From: Cohnella sp.
GTDB taxonomy: Bacteria > Bacillota > Bacilli > Paenibacillales > Paenibacillaceae
Length of the DNA stretch: 35,235 bases
NCBI GenBank assembly: GCA_028287445.1
Contig: JAQBPQ010000082.1
Span: 1-35,235, forward strand
Direction of reading: 5' to 3'
The notes beneath the pieces were generated by a model. It saw only the letters and a list, made by a program, of their open reading frames with translations, was not told the DNA's origin and ran no database searches. Every line of letters begins with the position of its first letter. Position 1 is the stretch's first letter. Shown in pieces: positions 1-7,931 of this stretch. The translations under genes and the position numbers were made by a program.

Positions 1-1354
1 ACCCTGCCTTTTTGAGATGCTCCGGATAACCGTAACTCCCGTGCTCGCTCAAGTCCAGGCCGATAATTTCCTCTTCTTCCGTGACACGGAACCCGATGGC
101 TTTTTTCATGATCCAAAGCACAACGAAGGAAGCTGCAAAAGCATAAGCACCACAGACCACAACCGATTCCAATTGGACCCAAAGTTGTTGCCCTCCGCCG
201 CCGTACAGCAGACCCGGTTGTCCGACACCAACTTTGCCCGCCAACTCTTTCGTAGCAAAAATACCATTCGCCAGTGTACCCCATATCCCTGCCGTACCAT
301 GTACCGATAAAGCGGAAATCGGATCATCCACTCTAAGCTTTTCAAAAAATTTGGCGCTGAAGAACACCAGGACCCCTGCCGCAAAACCAATGACAACCGC
401 AGCCCACGGTTCCACATAAGCGCATGTGGCCGTAATCGCAACCAGTCCGGCCAACGCCCCGTTCAACATGGTGGGAATGTCGGCTTTGCCGCTAAACAGC
501 CAAGATACGAGCAAAGCCGCCACTGCGCCTCCTGCCGCACCCAGTTGGGTGTTAAACGCCACATAGCCGAAAAACCCGTCGCCCACGGCCAGCGCGCTGC
601 CTGCATTAAAGCCGAACCAGCCGACCCATAACAACAAAACCGCAAGAGCTGAAAAAACTTGATTATGGCCCGCGATTTGATTGGAGGAACCATCCTTGTT
701 GTATTTGCCGATCCTCGGTTTAAGCAGAATGGTCGCAGCCAATGCGCCCATCGCACCGGTCAGATGTACGACGGTGGATCCGGCGTAGTCTTGAGCGCCG
801 AGAGCGGCCAACCATCCTCCGCCCCAAATCCAATGGGCAATGATCGGATAGACGACGGACGAGAAGAGAATCGTATAAATGAGGTAAGAAGAAAGTTTTG
901 CGCGTTCGGCGAAACCGCCCCAGGCAATCGAAAGCGATACCGCCACAAAAGCGAGTTGGAAAATGAAAAAGATGGTTTTCGGGTAGCTCTCTCCGGGAGC
1001 GGCGGCCAAAGCCGGATGGAACAGGAAATCGCCGATTCCCATCCATTTGTTCAGCCCGCCGGCCGCCTCCGTACCGAAGGAGAAACCATAGCCGACCGCC
1101 CAGTAAATCAACGAGCACAGACCGACGGTGAAGATCGTCTTACCTGCAACGTGGCCGGCGTTTTTCATCCGCGTGGATCCTGTCTCCAATAGAATGAAGC
1201 CGCCTTGCATCAGAAGTACGAGTACACCTGCGACTAAAATCCAAAGTGCATTCAGCCCCGTGTCCAGTGTGGCGGCTGACGGATCTGCGGCGAATGCCAT
1301 CGTCGGGAAGAGCACCATCAACACTCCCAAAACGAGTAAGCTCTTTTTAACCAT
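1..1354 (-). CDS. amtB: Ammonium transporter (Amt/NrgA family), 3' end cut by window edge
   Basis: The gene starts at 1354 (ATG, with GGAGTG 6 bases upstream) and stays open to base 1, giving 451 visible residues. The N-terminus looks like a cleaved signal segment ending near AFAA, followed by about eleven hydrophobic segments. The twin pore histidines of Amt proteins are visible in VHLTGAMGA and SVHGTAGIWG. The family conducts ammonium/ammonia across the cytoplasmic membrane and is normally made under nitrogen limitation. The sequence agrees with that: a perfect GlnR/TnrA box lies just upstream (1372-1388), below a good sigma-A promoter. The usual partner, a PII (GlnK/NrgB) gene, would lie beyond the left edge and cannot be seen. 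The last residues visible are a charged cytoplasmic tail (EEEEIIGLDLSEHG), so the stop codon is probably only a few codons outside. Confidence 0.95.
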   Translation of the reverse strand, partial: MVKKSLLVLGVLMVLFPTMAFAADPSAATLDTGLNALWILVAGVLVLLMQGGFILLETGSTRMKNAGHVAGKTIFTVGLCSLIYWAVGYGFSFGTEAAGGLNKWMGIGDFLFHPALAAAPGESYPKTIFFIFQLAFVAVSLSIAWGGFAERAKLSSYLIYTILFSSVVYPIIAHWIWGGGWLAALGAQDYAGSTVVHLTGAMGALAATILLKPRIGKYNKDGSSNQIAGHNQVFSALAVLLLWVGWFGFNAGSALAVGDGFFGYVAFNTQLGAAGGAVAALLVSWLFSGKADIPTMLNGALAGLVAITATCAYVEPWAAVVIGFAAGVLVFFSAKFFEKLRVDDPISALSVHGTAGIWGTLANGIFATKELAGKVGVGQPGLLYGGGGQQLWVQLESVVVCGAYAFAASFVVLWIMKKAIGFRVTEEEEIIGLDLSEHGSYGYPEHLKKAG

Positions 1355-1371
1355 CTCGACCACTCCTAATT

Positions 1372-1388
1372 TGTTATGTTTTATAACA
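1372..1388 (-). promoter_or_regulatory. GlnR/TnrA operator upstream of the ammonium transporter
   Basis: TGTTATGTTTTATAACA matches the TGTNAN7TNACA consensus of GlnR/TnrA at every fixed position and is nearly palindromic. It lies between the predicted transcription start (about 1403) and the ribosome binding site (1361-1367), that is, around +15 to +31. This placement suits repression by GlnR when nitrogen is plentiful. Confidence 0.85.
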
Positions 1389-1409
1389 TTTAAAGAAAGA
1401 CATGATGTC

Positions 1410-1438
1410 ATTATAATGAGATTTTTTTCTTTTGACAA
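1410..1438 (-). promoter_or_regulatory. Sigma-A promoter of the ammonium transporter gene
   Basis: On the minus strand TTGTCA (1433-1438) is followed after 17 bases by a consensus TATAAT (1410-1415). Transcription would start near 1403, leaving a leader of about 50 bases that contains the GlnR/TnrA box. Confidence 0.75.
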
Positions 1439-1670
1439 TGACAAATCCACCTTATTTCTGTTTTATATCTGACATATACATCACATTATTGAATGTTGTC
1501 AAATCATGTGTTAAGTATTGTCTCGATATTCTCCATAATTTACACCGGTTATAAATCCACGGTTATTTACGAGATCCGTGCTCCGTTCATTGGGTCCATC
1601 AATGTAAGTTTATATTCCATACTACTGGAGAAATGCCTGCTCATAAGGGATTCGGACATAAGCATAACGT
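1439..1670. other. AT-rich intergenic stretch between two divergent promoters
   Basis: This spacer lies between the ammonium transporter promoter and the MerR-gene promoter. I see no convincing gene, RNA or terminator. A degenerate GlnR-like sequence sits at 1497-1513, but it misses two of the fixed positions. Confidence 0.4.
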
Positions 1671-1699
1671 TTGACTGTATGGTTCTCCGCGCGTATGAT
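1671..1699 (+). promoter_or_regulatory. Sigma-A promoter of the MerR-type regulator gene
   Basis: TTGACT (1671-1676), a 17-base spacer and TATGAT (1694-1699) lie about 40 bases before the ATG at 1740. The spacer has normal length, unlike the 19-base spacers of classical MerR-activated promoters. Confidence 0.7.
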
Positions 1700-1739
1700 A
1701 GAGAGAGAATCTTCATTTTCAGGAAAGAAGGTGTACTCG

Positions 1740-2195
1740 ATGAGGTCTGGATCGATGGAGCCTCCGCGCCTTTATCGGATCGGTGAATTGTCCCGGCTCA
1801 CGGGCATAAGTCCCCGTACGATCGACTATTACACGGGACTAGGCTTGCTGGCTCCGGCTAAGCGGTCTACCGGCAATTATCGGATGTACGATGATGAAAC
1901 CTTGACGCGGATTCGACGTATTGAACATATGAAGGCGCAGAAGTTCACCTTGGAAGAAATCCGCGAACAATTCAGCACCCTTCAGCGAGTATCCCCGCAT
2001 GAAGAAGTAACCCGTAAGTTGGCGGATTTGCAGAGCCATCTCACGCAGTTGGAACGGGAAGTGAAGGAATTGGAACCCGTGCTTGAACAGCTCAAGCCCC
2101 GGCAAGCCAAGCGGTTGTTCCGGGCCATCACGCCCCAAACCGCCGCCTGTGTGGAAGCGCTGATTCTCCTTCTGGGGAAGAGCAACTTGATGTAA
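1740..2195 (+). CDS. MerR family transcriptional regulator
   Basis: 151 residues from an ATG preceded by AAGAAGGTG. The N-terminal winged helix-turn-helix is clear (YRIGELSRLTGISPRTIDYY), followed by the family's GNYRMYDDETL segment. A long helix (about residues 75-125) then forms the usual antiparallel coiled-coil dimer. There is no cysteine cluster or large C-terminal domain, so metal sensing or drug binding is not indicated and the ligand is unknown. The gene has its own promoter, and a metallopeptidase gene follows 36 bases downstream, so the two are probably co-transcribed. An alternative ATG at 1755 has a poorer ribosome binding site. Confidence 0.88.
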   Translation: MRSGSMEPPRLYRIGELSRLTGISPRTIDYYTGLGLLAPAKRSTGNYRMYDDETLTRIRRIEHMKAQKFTLEEIREQFSTLQRVSPHEEVTRKLADLQSHLTQLEREVKELEPVLEQLKPRQAKRLFRAITPQTAACVEALILLLGKSNLM

Positions 2196-2231
2196 GCTTT
2201 CGCCATCAAACAGTAATGGAGGGAACCATCG

Positions 2232-2915
2232 ATGATCTTTTTCACTCCCATTGACTTTCTGATCATTCCCGCGTTTCTGCTCTCTTTGTGGGCATCATTC
2301 CGAGTGCGCGGTACTTTTAATAAATGGTCCAAGGTTCGGGCCATGAGTGGTATGACCGGTTACGATGCGGCTCGCCGGATGCTCGATCGCAACGGCCTGC
2401 ATGATATACCCATTGAACCTGTACCCGGTGCTTTGACCGACCACTACGATCCAGTCAGCCGAGTCGTTCGTCTGTCCGAACCGGTCTATTACGAGAACTC
2501 GATTTCAGCGATTTCCGTGGCATGCCACGAAATCGGCCACGCGATCCAGCATCAGCATCACTATCCGATGCTCGTGCTTCGTCACCGGATGTTTCCGGTC
2601 GTCCGATTCGCCTCGGGAATTGCTCCTTTTATGCTGCTTGCCGGTTTCTTGTTCCACGCCTTGAACCTGATCGGCCTCGGCATCATCTTCTTCTCCGCGG
2701 CTGTCGCTTTCCAACTCGTCACGCTGCCCGTCGAGTTTAACGCCAGTAACCGGGCCCGGCAGATCATGGTCGCGGAAGGTTTTGTCTCCGGTGAAGAAGA
2801 ACGCGGCGTGGCCAAAGTTCTTAATGCAGCAGCTCTGACGTATGTCGCCGCCGCCTTGGTTTCGTTGCTCGAGCTGCTCAAATATGTTTGGCTGTTCACC
2901 AACAATCGCGACTAA
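2232..2915 (+). CDS. Membrane zinc metallopeptidase, YugP family
   Basis: 227 residues, start ATG after GGAGGG. A hydrophobic N-terminal segment (about 5-22) is followed by the zincin motif HEIGH near residues 99-103 (ACHEIGHAIQHQ), then two or three membrane helices (about 125-170 and 200-220). A likely third zinc ligand lies in the conserved LPVEFNASNRA segment. Length and layout match the neutral zinc metallopeptidase family (Pfam Zn_peptidase_2; YugP of B. subtilis). The physiological substrate of the family is not established. It follows the MerR-type gene by 36 bases and ends at a strong two-way terminator. Confidence 0.9.
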   Translation: MIFFTPIDFLIIPAFLLSLWASFRVRGTFNKWSKVRAMSGMTGYDAARRMLDRNGLHDIPIEPVPGALTDHYDPVSRVVRLSEPVYYENSISAISVACHEIGHAIQHQHHYPMLVLRHRMFPVVRFASGIAPFMLLAGFLFHALNLIGLGIIFFSAAVAFQLVTLPVEFNASNRARQIMVAEGFVSGEEERGVAKVLNAAALTYVAAALVSLLELLKYVWLFTNNRD

Positions 2916-2928
2916 GTTGGTTACGATG

Positions 2929-2988
2929 AAAAAGGGGTTGTCCTGCCAGGTCATGAATGACCTGGGGGACAGCCCCTTCGTTTTGTTT
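2929..2988. terminator. Bidirectional intrinsic terminator
   Basis: A long hairpin (arms about 2932-2955 and 2956-2978; AAGGGG pairs with CCCCTT at the base, and AGGTCAT with ATGACCT at the tip) is followed by TTTTGTTT on the plus strand and by TTTTT on the minus strand. It serves the metallopeptidase gene and the converging LysR gene. Confidence 0.85.
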
Positions 2989-3007
2989 AGATTCCTGCGA
3001 TTCGGAT

Positions 3008-3910
3008 TCAACGCGGAGTATACTCATTTTTAAAATAGTCCAATAAGAACGCGTGAAACATTTGGACAATCGTGGGCAGCTTTATGCCATTACGGCGGAT
3101 TAGCCCTACGTTGCGAATCACGTGTGGGTGCCGCACCTTGACTACCGCCGGCATCATGGAGCTCGTCTGATAAAGAGCCATCTCCGGCAGAAGACTGACG
3201 CCCATACCGGCTGAGACCAGTCCCCGGATCGTGTCCGTTTCTTCGCCCTCGAACCCGATTTTGGGCGTGAAGCCCGCTGCAAGGCAAGCTTCCCAAACGA
3301 GCGATCGAAGAGAGTATCCCGGGCTGAACAATACGAACGTTTCGTCCTTCAATTGCTCCAGGTCAATTGCGACCTCCATGGCCAGCGGGTGATTGTCCGG
3401 CAGAATCGCAAAAAGCTCCTCGGTGAGTATGATTTCACCGGTGACCAAATCATTTTTCTCCGGGAAAGGTGAAATAAAAGCAAGATCCACCTCCGACTCC
3501 GCCACATCTTTGATCAAGGACGCGGACATCCCCTGCCGGAAACGAAACTTCACATTCGGGTGTAGTTTGCGGAACGCCGCGACAACCCTTGGCACGAGGT
3601 GGTATCCATGACTGTGGGGAAAGCCGAGACGGATTTCTCCGACCTCCGGATCAAGAAACTCATGGATCTCCATGACCGCGCGGTCCAAATCCGTCAATAA
3701 CGACTCCGCGCGCCGCAGGAACAACTGTCCCACCGCGGTCAATTGGACGTTCCTCCCCTTCTGCATGAACAGTCGAACGCCCAATTCTTCCTCGAGCCGA
3801 TGGATTTGACGGCTGACCGCCGATTGTGCGACATGAAGCACTTCTGCCGCTTTGGTCACATGTTGGAGCTTCGCAACCTTCACGAAATATTGCAGCTGCC
3901 TGAGTTCCAC
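3008..3910 (-). CDS. LysR family regulator, GltC-like
   Basis: 300 residues beginning MELRQLQYFVKVAKLQHVTK. The N-terminal winged helix-turn-helix (about 18-60, AAEVLHVAQSAVSRQIHRLE) is followed by a type 2 periplasmic-binding-like effector domain to the end. Several stretches are close to B. subtilis GltC as I recall it, for example EIHEFLDPEVGEIRLGFPHS and GLVSAGMGVSLLPE. GltC controls glutamate synthase genes, but no gltAB is present here. The gene is divergent from tpx over a 110-base spacer, so local control of tpx is as likely as a remote target. I call the family with confidence but not the regulon. Confidence 0.88.
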   Translation of the reverse strand: MELRQLQYFVKVAKLQHVTKAAEVLHVAQSAVSRQIHRLEEELGVRLFMQKGRNVQLTAVGQLFLRRAESLLTDLDRAVMEIHEFLDPEVGEIRLGFPHSHGYHLVPRVVAAFRKLHPNVKFRFRQGMSASLIKDVAESEVDLAFISPFPEKNDLVTGEIILTEELFAILPDNHPLAMEVAIDLEQLKDETFVLFSPGYSLRSLVWEACLAAGFTPKIGFEGEETDTIRGLVSAGMGVSLLPEMALYQTSSMMPAVVKVRHPHVIRNVGLIRRNGIKLPTIVQMFHAFLLDYFKNEYTPR

Positions 3911-3951
3911 CCGGATGTTGCTCCTTTCCCGCGCGCGGTTCGTGCCATCAA

Positions 3952-3982
3952 TTGGACTTTGTCATTCGCTGACGATTATAAT
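3952..3982 (+). promoter_or_regulatory. Probable tpx promoter
   Basis: A consensus TATAAT (3977-3982) stands 39 bases before the tpx ATG. The -35 is weaker: TTGGAC with 19 bases, or TGGACT with 18. The -10 sits in the near-palindrome ATTATAATGAT, so the reverse strand also carries TATAAT and might serve the divergent LysR gene. Confidence 0.55.
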
Positions 3983-4020
3983 GATTACGGCAAGTCTTAT
4001 CAACGAAGGAGGAGCTTCGA

Positions 4021-4533
4021 ATGGCTCAAGAACGAGGCGCAACACACAAAGGAAATCCGATCACACTTGTGGGACCGGAACTGAAAGCCGGGGACCAAGC
4101 GCCTGATTTCACGATTCAAAAAAGCTTGCTGGAAACAGCCGGTTTGAAGGACTTTGCAGGCAAAGTGAAATTGATCAGCGTAGTTCCTTCCATCGATACC
4201 GGCGTGTGCGATGCACAAACCCGCCGATTCAACGAAGAAGCAACCAAACTTGGCGAGAACGTCGTCGTATTGACGGTCAGCGCCGACCTTCCATTCGCGC
4301 AAGCCCGTTGGTGCGCTGCAGCCGGTGTAGACCGTGTCGTTCTGCTTTCCGATTACAAGGGCAATACCTTCGGCGAGGCTTATGGTGTTTTAATCAAAGA
4401 ATACCGACTCGATATGCGCGCCATTTTTGTTGTGGATGCGCAAGATAAGATCATCTATGTCGAAGTTCTCAAAGAAATGGGAGAACATCCGAACTACGAA
4501 GCTGCTGTTGCGGCAGTCCAACAACTGCTGTAA
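4021..4533 (+). CDS. tpx: Thiol peroxidase (2-Cys peroxiredoxin, Tpx)
   Basis: 170 residues from an ATG with a strong GGAGGAG site. The peroxidatic cysteine is C63 in SIDTGVCDAQTRRF, and the resolving cysteine is C98 in ARWCAAAGVDR. This is the atypical two-cysteine arrangement of Tpx, which reduces hydrogen peroxide and alkyl hydroperoxides using thioredoxin in the cytoplasm. The full-length thioredoxin fold is present and the length is normal. It is a single-gene unit with its own promoter and a strong terminator, divergent from a LysR-type regulator that may control it. Confidence 0.96.
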   Translation: MAQERGATHKGNPITLVGPELKAGDQAPDFTIQKSLLETAGLKDFAGKVKLISVVPSIDTGVCDAQTRRFNEEATKLGENVVVLTVSADLPFAQARWCAAAGVDRVVLLSDYKGNTFGEAYGVLIKEYRLDMRAIFVVDAQDKIIYVEVLKEMGEHPNYEAAVAAVQQLL

Positions 4534-4558
4534 TCGTACCGGGATACCCGGAGAACAA

Positions 4559-4598
4559 CAAAAGCGAGGCAAGGCGCACTGCCTTCCTCGCTTTTTAA
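4559..4598 (+). terminator. Intrinsic terminator of tpx
   Basis: The hairpin AAAGCGAGG (4561-4569) pairs with CCTCGCTTT (4586-4594) and runs into a T tract. On the other strand the hairpin is followed by TTTGTTGTT, so it may also weakly end the converging DUF1499-like gene. Confidence 0.85.
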
Positions 4599-4623
4599 TT
4601 TGGATCCATAATGCCATCAAATC

Positions 4624-5007
4624 TTAATTGCGATAATTGGAAAGCTTACGATCCAGAACCCCGTAAATTTCTTGGATGACCCGGTAGTTCGCTCCGAGGT
4701 CGCCAAGCGATCCGCGGGAGGCCGAATAGATGTCCACGGCCGACGCGCCGGGCGATGTGCCGACAATCTGTACGGTAATATCCATGGTCCGGCCGGACAT
4801 CGTCCGTTTTTCCATGACAATTTCGCCGATCGTTTGCACTTCATGCAAAACCCGGTACCCTTGCATCTTTTTAAGTACGGAACCGACTTCTTCAAAAGCC
4901 CGGTCCTTGGAAAGTCGATAGTAGTGAGACTTGAGCTTGGGGTCTTTCGCTTTGTCGCCGGTATGTTCATGGCTGCGGAGCAAACCGACCAACACTCGCT
5001 TCAACAA
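4624..5007 (-). CDS. DUF1499-like protein of unknown function
   Basis: 127 residues from a TTG start at 5007. This start has GAGGGA seven bases upstream and gives MLKRVLVGLLRSHE. The frame also has a TTG at 5031, but that one would swallow the ribosome binding site. The C-terminal half contains SAVDIYSASRGSLGDLGANY, which resembles the conserved C-terminal part of DUF1499 proteins. There is no signal peptide or membrane segment, so it is probably cytosolic. It lies about 80 bases downstream of the 6S RNA on the same strand. No function is known to me, and the family assignment rests on motif memory. Confidence 0.7.
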   Translation of the reverse strand: MLKRVLVGLLRSHEHTGDKAKDPKLKSHYYRLSKDRAFEEVGSVLKKMQGYRVLHEVQTIGEIVMEKRTMSGRTMDITVQIVGTSPGASAVDIYSASRGSLGDLGANYRVIQEIYGVLDRKLSNYRN

Positions 5008-5089
5008 TACTCTCTCTCCCTCTCGGTGCAACCTGCGTGTACTATCTTATGATACCATGCTTGCCCCGAGGATTAAAGTATGACAATAG

Positions 5090-5270
5090 AAAAAACCCGC
5101 GAATGCCGTCCGACGCGCAAGTTTCTGAACCCGCTCTCGCAGGTGGGTGTCCGCAGCCGAGGTTTTTGACTTCCCTTTTCGGGGGCATGTCAGCCGCCTG
5201 GCGATATAGAACTCCCGTGAAACAGCCATTGGTTCAAAACAATAATTCGTCGTAACGAACATCGCAGGGT
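5090..5270 (-). ncRNA. ssrS: 6S RNA (SsrS), RNA polymerase regulator
   Basis: About 181 bases lie between a strong promoter and a T tract. The 5' end (CCCTGCGATG) and the 3' end (CATTCGCGGG) form the closing stem with small bulges. A second pairing, CGACG with CGTCG, continues it. The 3' strand carries GCGGACACCCACCT followed by GGGTTCAGAAAC, which fits the conserved 3' side of bacterial 6S RNAs, and the middle region is mostly unpaired and opposes a GC-rich arm. The RNA ends in CGCGGG and TTTTTT. 6S RNA mimics an open promoter and binds the sigma-A holoenzyme in stationary phase. The identification rests on structure, length and recalled consensus. Confidence 0.78.
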
Positions 5271-5276
5271 AGTTCT

Positions 5277-5305
5277 ATTATAAGCGGTTTGCGCATCCGA
5301 GGCAA
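5277..5305 (-). promoter_or_regulatory. Sigma-A promoter of the 6S RNA gene
   Basis: On the minus strand TTGCCT (5300-5305), 17 bases and a consensus TATAAT (5277-5282) place the transcription start at about 5270, exactly at the base of the predicted closing stem. Confidence 0.8.
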
Positions 5306-5315
5306 CCGGAGACGA

Positions 5316-6083
5316 CTAGGATTTCATTTCCTGTTCTTCCTCTGCAAGCTTGTCCGCACTTTCGGCATTTTGCGCATTCAACATCATCTTGGTAATGATG
5401 AAGTTGAAATTGTAAAAGGTGAACGTGGCGATCACGCTTCCGAAAAAGAAAGGAATCAAAAACGTAAACCGGCTGCTGATGTAAAGAACGGCCAACGTAC
5501 CCAGCGTGATCATGATGGAACGAATCGGGCGCCCAATGGTCAATACCAGCGCATTCTTCAGCAGCTGCATCGTTTTCATGTGAAAATGAGCCAGCAGCGA
5601 GAAAAAGTGATGGAGGGAAACGACCAACAGCAGCATTAAAGCGATGAACAGGTAGGCGACGATGCCCAACCCGCGGATATTGGTCAGATACACCTGATAA
5701 TCGATGATCAGAATGGCGAACAGCACCGCATAGATGATGCCGCCGACCATCGCTTGTTTGAAGTTCGTTTTATAACTCCGGAAATACGTGCGGAACAGCG
5801 GTACATCGGTGTCGCCCGTCACCCACTTCCGGGCCACGGAAAACATGGCCGAAGTGGCAGGAAAAAAGGTGAACGGAGAAACGATCGCCATCAAGATGAC
5901 GGATTGCTGCAACAAGCTCCGAATTTGATCCGCATTCGTCGTCGATTGCATGGATAGGAAAGCATTGATTCCCAACAACCAAAATGGGATCGAACAAAGG
6001 AGCCACAGCACGTTGATGACAGCCAGTCTCATGATCCATTCGGACAGCTTGTAAAAGCCACCCATCATGCCCCGCATTTCCAC
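5316..6083 (-). CDS. YesL-like (DUF624) membrane protein
   Basis: 255 residues from GTG, with AGGAGG eight bases upstream; an ATG two codons later is the alternative. The start MRGMMGGFYKLSEWIMRLA is typical of YesL/DUF624 proteins. Five or six hydrophobic helices follow (about 15-40, 60-85, 110-130, 140-165, 195-215, 215-235), ending in a charged tail. Family members often sit beside carbohydrate ABC transporters, but their role is not established. Here the gene follows the helicase gene by 33 bases and is probably co-transcribed with it. No sugar genes adjoin it. Confidence 0.8.
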   Translation of the reverse strand: MEMRGMMGGFYKLSEWIMRLAVINVLWLLCSIPFWLLGINAFLSMQSTTNADQIRSLLQQSVILMAIVSPFTFFPATSAMFSVARKWVTGDTDVPLFRTYFRSYKTNFKQAMVGGIIYAVLFAILIIDYQVYLTNIRGLGIVAYLFIALMLLLVVSLHHFFSLLAHFHMKTMQLLKNALVLTIGRPIRSIMITLGTLAVLYISSRFTFLIPFFFGSVIATFTFYNFNFIITKMMLNAQNAESADKLAEEEQEMKS

Positions 6084-6116
6084 CTTTTTATCCTCCTGAC
6101 AACCTCGTCAATAAAC

Positions 6117-7745
6117 TTAGATCTTTACAAAATCTTCGTTCTTTGTACCGTGCGATTCGTCGCGCCGATCGGTCCGGCCTCCGCGGGAAGCGCCCGCGCC
6201 GCTGCCGCTCTCGTCGCGATAACCTCTGCTGCCGCCTCCGCTGTAAGGCTTGCTCCGTTGGCCGCCCTGACCTCCGCTGCCGTAACCTCCGCGTCCTTGT
6301 CCGCCTCCGCCGTAGCCGCCGCGTCCCTGACTGCCTTGGCTGCCTTGACCATACCGGCGGTTACCGCTTTGACCGCTTCCGAAACCTCCGCGGCTGCCTT
6401 CAAACTTGCGCTTCTTGCCGCGAACCGGATCTTCCGGCGTCAAAGCGACATCGACATCTTTCTTGTCGCCGGTGAGCAGTTGCATGGCCGAAGCCAGCAA
6501 TTGTACGGAATCGTATTGCTCCAACAACTGCATCGCGACCCATTTGAACGGGTTTACGTCCTCATCGCCGCTTTTGACGGCTTCCATGATGCGTTCAGCG
6601 ACCAGTTTCTGCTTGCCTTCGATGGCTTCCGACAGCGTAGGAAGAGGTTTTTTGGAGATCCGGTGACGAGTTGCCTTCTCGATGAAATGAAGGTGATCCG
6701 TTTCCCGCGGCGTGACGAAAGTCCACGAAGTACCTTCCTTGCCGGCGCGTCCGGTACGGCCAATCCGGTGAACATAGCTCTCGGGATCCTGCGGCAGGTC
6801 AAAATTAATGACATGCGTAACGCCGCTGACGTCAAGCCCGCGGGCTGCGACATCCGTGGCTACAAGTACATCAATGCTGCCGTCGCGGAATTTACGCATG
6901 ACCGCGTCGCGCTGATTCTGCGACAAGTCGCCGTGCAGGCCGTCGGAAGCATAACCGCGCTTCGACAGCGCTTCGGAAAGTTCTGCGACACGTCGTTTCG
7001 TCCGGCCGAAGATGATGGCCAGCTCCGGCGGTTCCATGTCGAGCAGGCGGCATAAACCGTCAAATTTCATCCGTTCTTGCACTTCAATGTAAAATTGCTG
7101 AATCAAAGGCGCGCTTACCTGCTTCGGAATAACGGAAATATGTTCCGGATTCCGCAGGAATTGCTGCGCAAGCTTCTGGATATTGGCAGGCATTGTCGCC
7201 GAGAACAATAGCGTTTGGCGCTCGTCCGGCACCAGCTTTAGAATCGACTGAATGTCTTCCATGAAGCCCATGTCCAGCATTTCGTCAGCTTCGTCCAGCA
7301 CGACTGTGCGAACGTCGTCAAGGCGGATGGTTTTGCGATTAATATGATCGAGGAGCCGTCCCGGCGTTCCGATGATGATTTGAGGTTTCCGCTTCAAAGA
7401 GCGGATTTGTCGGCTGATGTCCTGGCCACCGTAGATCGCCAAGGAACGCAGTCCCTTAAACCTTCCGAGCTTCTCAATTTCTTCGGCTACCTGAATGGCC
7501 AACTCACGCGTCGGCGCCATAATCAGGGCCACAATCCGGTCTTCGCTTGCCGGAATCTTGTTAATCAGGGGGATGCCGAAGGCAGCGGTTTTGCCGGTGC
7601 CCGTCTGAGCCTGGCCGATCATATCTCTGCCTTCCAGCGCTACTGGAATCGCTATGGCCTGGATCGGCGTCGCTTCTTCAAACCCCATCTCCGAGACGGC
7701 TTGAATAACGTCCTGTCCCAAACCAAATTCTGCAAATGTAGTCAA
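6117..7745 (-). CDS. cshA: DEAD-box ATP-dependent RNA helicase with Gly/Arg-rich tail (CshA-like)
   Basis: 542 residues from a TTG start at 7745, chosen because AAGGAG lies nine bases upstream and the protein then begins [10 protein letters not shown] like CshA proteins. All helicase motifs are visible: Q motif (about 4-29), AQTGTGKT (46-53), PTRELA, TPGR, DEAD, SAT, RGLD and HRIGRTGR. A dimerisation-like region follows the core. The last 100 residues or so are rich in Gly, Arg, Ser and Gln, with repeated GRGGYG units, an RGG-type RNA-binding tail. The family unwinds short RNA duplexes during ribosome assembly, mRNA decay and cold adaptation. It precedes the YesL-like gene. Confidence 0.93.
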   Translation of the reverse strand: MTTFAEFGLGQDVIQAVSEMGFEEATPIQAIAIPVALEGRDMIGQAQTGTGKTAAFGIPLINKIPASEDRIVALIMAPTRELAIQVAEEIEKLGRFKGLRSLAIYGGQDISRQIRSLKRKPQIIIGTPGRLLDHINRKTIRLDDVRTVVLDEADEMLDMGFMEDIQSILKLVPDERQTLLFSATMPANIQKLAQQFLRNPEHISVIPKQVSAPLIQQFYIEVQERMKFDGLCRLLDMEPPELAIIFGRTKRRVAELSEALSKRGYASDGLHGDLSQNQRDAVMRKFRDGSIDVLVATDVAARGLDVSGVTHVINFDLPQDPESYVHRIGRTGRAGKEGTSWTFVTPRETDHLHFIEKATRHRISKKPLPTLSEAIEGKQKLVAERIMEAVKSGDEDVNPFKWVAMQLLEQYDSVQLLASAMQLLTGDKKDVDVALTPEDPVRGKKRKFEGSRGGFGSGQSGNRRYGQGSQGSQGRGGYGGGGQGRGGYGSGGQGGQRSKPYSGGGSRGYRDESGSGAGASRGGRTDRRDESHGTKNEDFVKI

Positions 7746-7806
7746 TTTCTCAAACTCCTTCTGTATTGGGCCATCGTTCACGGCATCCAAAAAAAATAGT
7801 CAAACC

Positions 7807-7815
7807 ATTATAGCA
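7807..7815 (-). promoter_or_regulatory. Extended -10 promoter of the helicase gene
   Basis: The minus strand reads TGC directly followed by TATAAT, an extended -10 about 60 bases before the TTG start. No good -35 hexamer is found at 16-18 bases. The leader is short and U-rich. Confidence 0.5.
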
Positions 7816-7931
7816 TAAAGGTTATAACAAACTCCAGCTTAAGGAAACTTGAATGCACGAATCGCGCGCCTCAACAAGGGGAATCTTTGGTAGAGGAACA
7901 AGAATCGAGCTGAAGCGGGTGACACACATTT

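Noticed and set aside
659-1192. Open frame of 177 codons on the plus strand
   Set aside because: It lies wholly antisense to the ammonium transporter gene, has arginine-rich unstructured composition and no ribosome site.
1497-1513. Second GlnR/TnrA-like box upstream of the amtB promoter
   Set aside because: Two of the fixed consensus bases are wrong (ends in TTA instead of ACA) and AT-rich DNA gives such matches often.
3008-3910. Calling the LysR gene gltC outright
   Set aside because: The protein is GltC-like, but no glutamate synthase genes are adjacent, so the regulon name is not supported.
5047-5262. Small minus-strand open frame of 71 codons
   Set aside because: It coincides with the 6S RNA, has no ribosome binding site and encodes no protein-like sequence.
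6150-7055. 301-codon plus-strand open frame opposite the helicase gene
   Set aside because: Alanine/serine-rich mirror of the Gly/Arg tail and core codons; no start signals; the helicase on the other strand is unmistakable.
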